Shown here piece after piece: positions 62,532 through 64,000 of a stretch of 64,000 bases of DNA (positions within the stretch are counted from its first letter, which is position 1; every line of letters starts with the position of its first letter). The translations under genes were made by a program, and so were the position numbers. Below the pieces are notes generated by a model. It saw only the letters and a program-made list of their open reading frames with translations, made no database searches and was not told the origin of the DNA. Origin of the DNA: Bovifimicola ammoniilytica (lineage in GTDB: Bacteria > Bacillota > Clostridia > Lachnospirales > Lachnospiraceae); assembly GCF_025567085.1 (NCBI RefSeq), contig NZ_JAOQJN010000007.1:62001-126000 (forward strand), written 5' to 3'.

Positions 62532-63985
62532 TGAATAAAGAGAGTGTGAAAACAGGCATTACTTCAAAGATAGAGAAAAACACAAAGATACAAAATAATT
62601 CAAAGACTATGACGAAATCAGGTAATAAGAATAATCGTGAAATAATAATTGAAATTCTCATTCAGGTTTTAGAAGAGGGCAGATTAAGTCATCTTGTAAT
62701 AAGAGATAAGCTAGAGCAATATAATTTCTTAGAGAAACAGGATAAGGCATTTATTAACAGAGTATCAGAGGGAACAATTGAACGTAGGATAACAATTGAT
62801 TATATAATAGATGAATTTTCTAAGACAAAAGTTAAGAAAATGAAGCCTTTAATAAGAGAACTTCTAAGAATGTCAGTGTATCAGATTATGTATATGGAGT
62901 CGGTTCCTGATAGTGCTGTATGTAATGAGGCTGTTAAGATTGCGAAGAAACGGGGATTTTCTAATCTGTCGGGTTTCGTAAACGGTGTATTAAGAAATAT
63001 TTCAAGGAATAAAGATAATATTAAATATCCGGATATTAATAAAGATAAGATACCTTTTTATTCGGTAAGATATTCTGTGCCTGAATGGTTAATAAGTTCA
63101 TTTATCAGAGATTATGGTGAGGATATTACCATTGGTATGTTAGACAGTATGTTTATTGAAGAGGATAAAAAGGTAACTGTAAGAATTAACACATCTAAGG
63201 CTCGACCTGATAATGTAATTTCTATGTTAGAAGAACAGGGAATACATACGGTAGAATCAGAGTTTGCAGATAATGCACTTATTATAAGCGGATATGATAA
63301 TATCGATAACATAGAAGCATTTAGAAAAGGATATATACAGATACAGGATATAAGCTCTATGTTAGTTGGTCAGATAAGTGGCATTAAGGAGAATATGGTC
63401 TGCATTGATATGTGTGCTGCACCAGGTGGAAAAAGTATGCATATGGCAGATTTACTTAATGGAACAGGTATGGTTTACTCAAGAGATTTAACTGACAGTA
63501 AGGTAAAGATGATAGAAGAAAATGTTGCAAGATGCGGTTTTAATAATATAACTGTAGAGAGACAGGATGCAACAGTATATGTAAACAAAGATGATGAAAA
63601 AGCCGATATAGTTATTGCTGACGTTCCATGTTCAGGTATGGGTGTGTTAAGAAAGAAAACAGATATAAAATATAATATATCAGAAGACAGTGTGAAAGAA
63701 TTAGCAAAAATTTCACAGAATATTCTTAAAAATGCAGTAAAATATCTCAAAAAGGGTGGAATATTAATATTTAGTACTTGTACCATGAACAGATTAGAAA
63801 ATGATAAGACAAGAGAATGGCTGATAAATGAGATGGGGCTTGAACCTGCTGACTTTACAGAATACTTAGATAATGGTATATTAGACATTAAAATGAATAG
63901 AGAAAGTGTTAAGAAAGGATACGTACAGTTATTTATGAATAGAGATTTTGATGGATTTTATATAAGTAAATTTATCAAAAGATAA
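62528..63985 (+). CDS. rsmB: 16S rRNA m5C967 methyltransferase RsmB
   Basis: A 485-residue enzyme. A Lys/Asn-rich tail of about 35 residues precedes a NusB-like RNA-binding domain (about 38-165) and the SAM-dependent methyltransferase. Motifs: CAAPGGKSMHMADL, ADVPCSGMGVLRKK with Cys368, and STCTMN with nucleophile Cys418. It methylates C967 (E. coli numbering) of 16S rRNA. RBS AGGAG sits in the end of fmt. The lysine-rich tail is longer than in E. coli. In many Firmicutes rlmN follows; the window ends before that can be seen. Confidence 0.95.
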   Translation: MMNKESVKTGITSKIEKNTKIQNNSKTMTKSGNKNNREIIIEILIQVLEEGRLSHLVIRDKLEQYNFLEKQDKAFINRVSEGTIERRITIDYIIDEFSKTKVKKMKPLIRELLRMSVYQIMYMESVPDSAVCNEAVKIAKKRGFSNLSGFVNGVLRNISRNKDNIKYPDINKDKIPFYSVRYSVPEWLISSFIRDYGEDITIGMLDSMFIEEDKKVTVRINTSKARPDNVISMLEEQGIHTVESEFADNALIISGYDNIDNIEAFRKGYIQIQDISSMLVGQISGIKENMVCIDMCAAPGGKSMHMADLLNGTGMVYSRDLTDSKVKMIEENVARCGFNNITVERQDATVYVNKDDEKADIVIADVPCSGMGVLRKKTDIKYNISEDSVKELAKISQNILKNAVKYLKKGGILIFSTCTMNRLENDKTREWLINEMGLEPADFTEYLDNGILDIKMNRESVKKGYVQLFMNRDFDGFYISKFIKR

Positions 63986-64000
63986 GAAAGGTATGGACAT

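Noticed and set aside
63993..64000. Start of a following rlmN gene
   Set aside because: An ATG follows rsmB closely and rlmN is common at this place, but AAAGG is only one base away and just two codons are visible.

Overview
The window looks like chromosomal DNA of a low-GC Gram-positive Clostridia, most likely a Lachnospiraceae member (inference). Arginine is mostly AGA and glutamine mostly CAG. Ribosome binding sites are strong (GGAG/AGGAGG). Other pointers are an LPXTG surface protein, group-II ECF parts, a eukaryotic-type HisA, a YtrA-type GntR/ABC module and the priA-def-fmt-rsmB order. No rRNA, tRNA, CRISPR array or insertion sequence was seen.

Layout. 1-620: intergenic DNA with a 140-bp multi-hairpin repeat, then a small gene. 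620-9371: a candidate corrinoid capture and import locus. It has an LPXTG protein joining a DUF4430 (transcobalamin C-like) domain to an alpha/alpha toroid, a membrane-anchored DUF4430 protein, an EcfT, and a two-ATPase plus S-component fusion. 9447-16838: LD-carboxypeptidase, PdaA-like deacetylase, YlmH-type S4 protein, MATE exporter, AraC regulator, subtilase and a 59-aa protein. 17179-21831: a solitary DUF4011-helicase-nuclease-DUF3320 protein. 21991-23395: a collapsed vitamin B6 locus (intact pdxT, pdxS with an internal deletion, headless MocR/PdxR). 23535-27298: rhodanese-TtcA, two unknowns and a MetE-like methyltransferase. 27568-31371: GntR/ABC module, FNT channel and an orphan permease-like protein. 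31562-35661: NlpC/P60 hydrolase with a WalR-like box, then rpsO and pnp. 35863-38161: metY and hisA. 38428-44283: maltodextrin operon (binding protein, two permeases, malQ, LacI regulator; no ATPase). 44334-48089: two dynamin-like GTPases. 48482-53251: TepA-type protease, uppP, ftsK/spoIIIE. 53409-63985: fhs, dapF, murE, folD, priA, def, fmt, rsmB.

How the genes work together. ECF and DUF4430 proteins probably scavenge a cobamide. The B6 locus has lost the PLP synthase core, so the cell may depend on salvage unless another pdxS exists. fhs and folD serve one-carbon metabolism and supply the formyl donor used by fmt, whose product is trimmed by def. dapF and murE make and add diaminopimelate; uppP, the NlpC/P60 enzyme, PdaA and LdcA act on the wall.

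The strongest non-coding signals are repeated structured DNA. There are two copies of a 140-bp four-hairpin element, three copies of a second hairpin element just upstream of hisA, dapF and priA, and a recurring module in which a hairpin ends directly at a GGAATGGAG-type ribosome binding site. Start codons were chosen from these sites and several differ from the longest reading frame.
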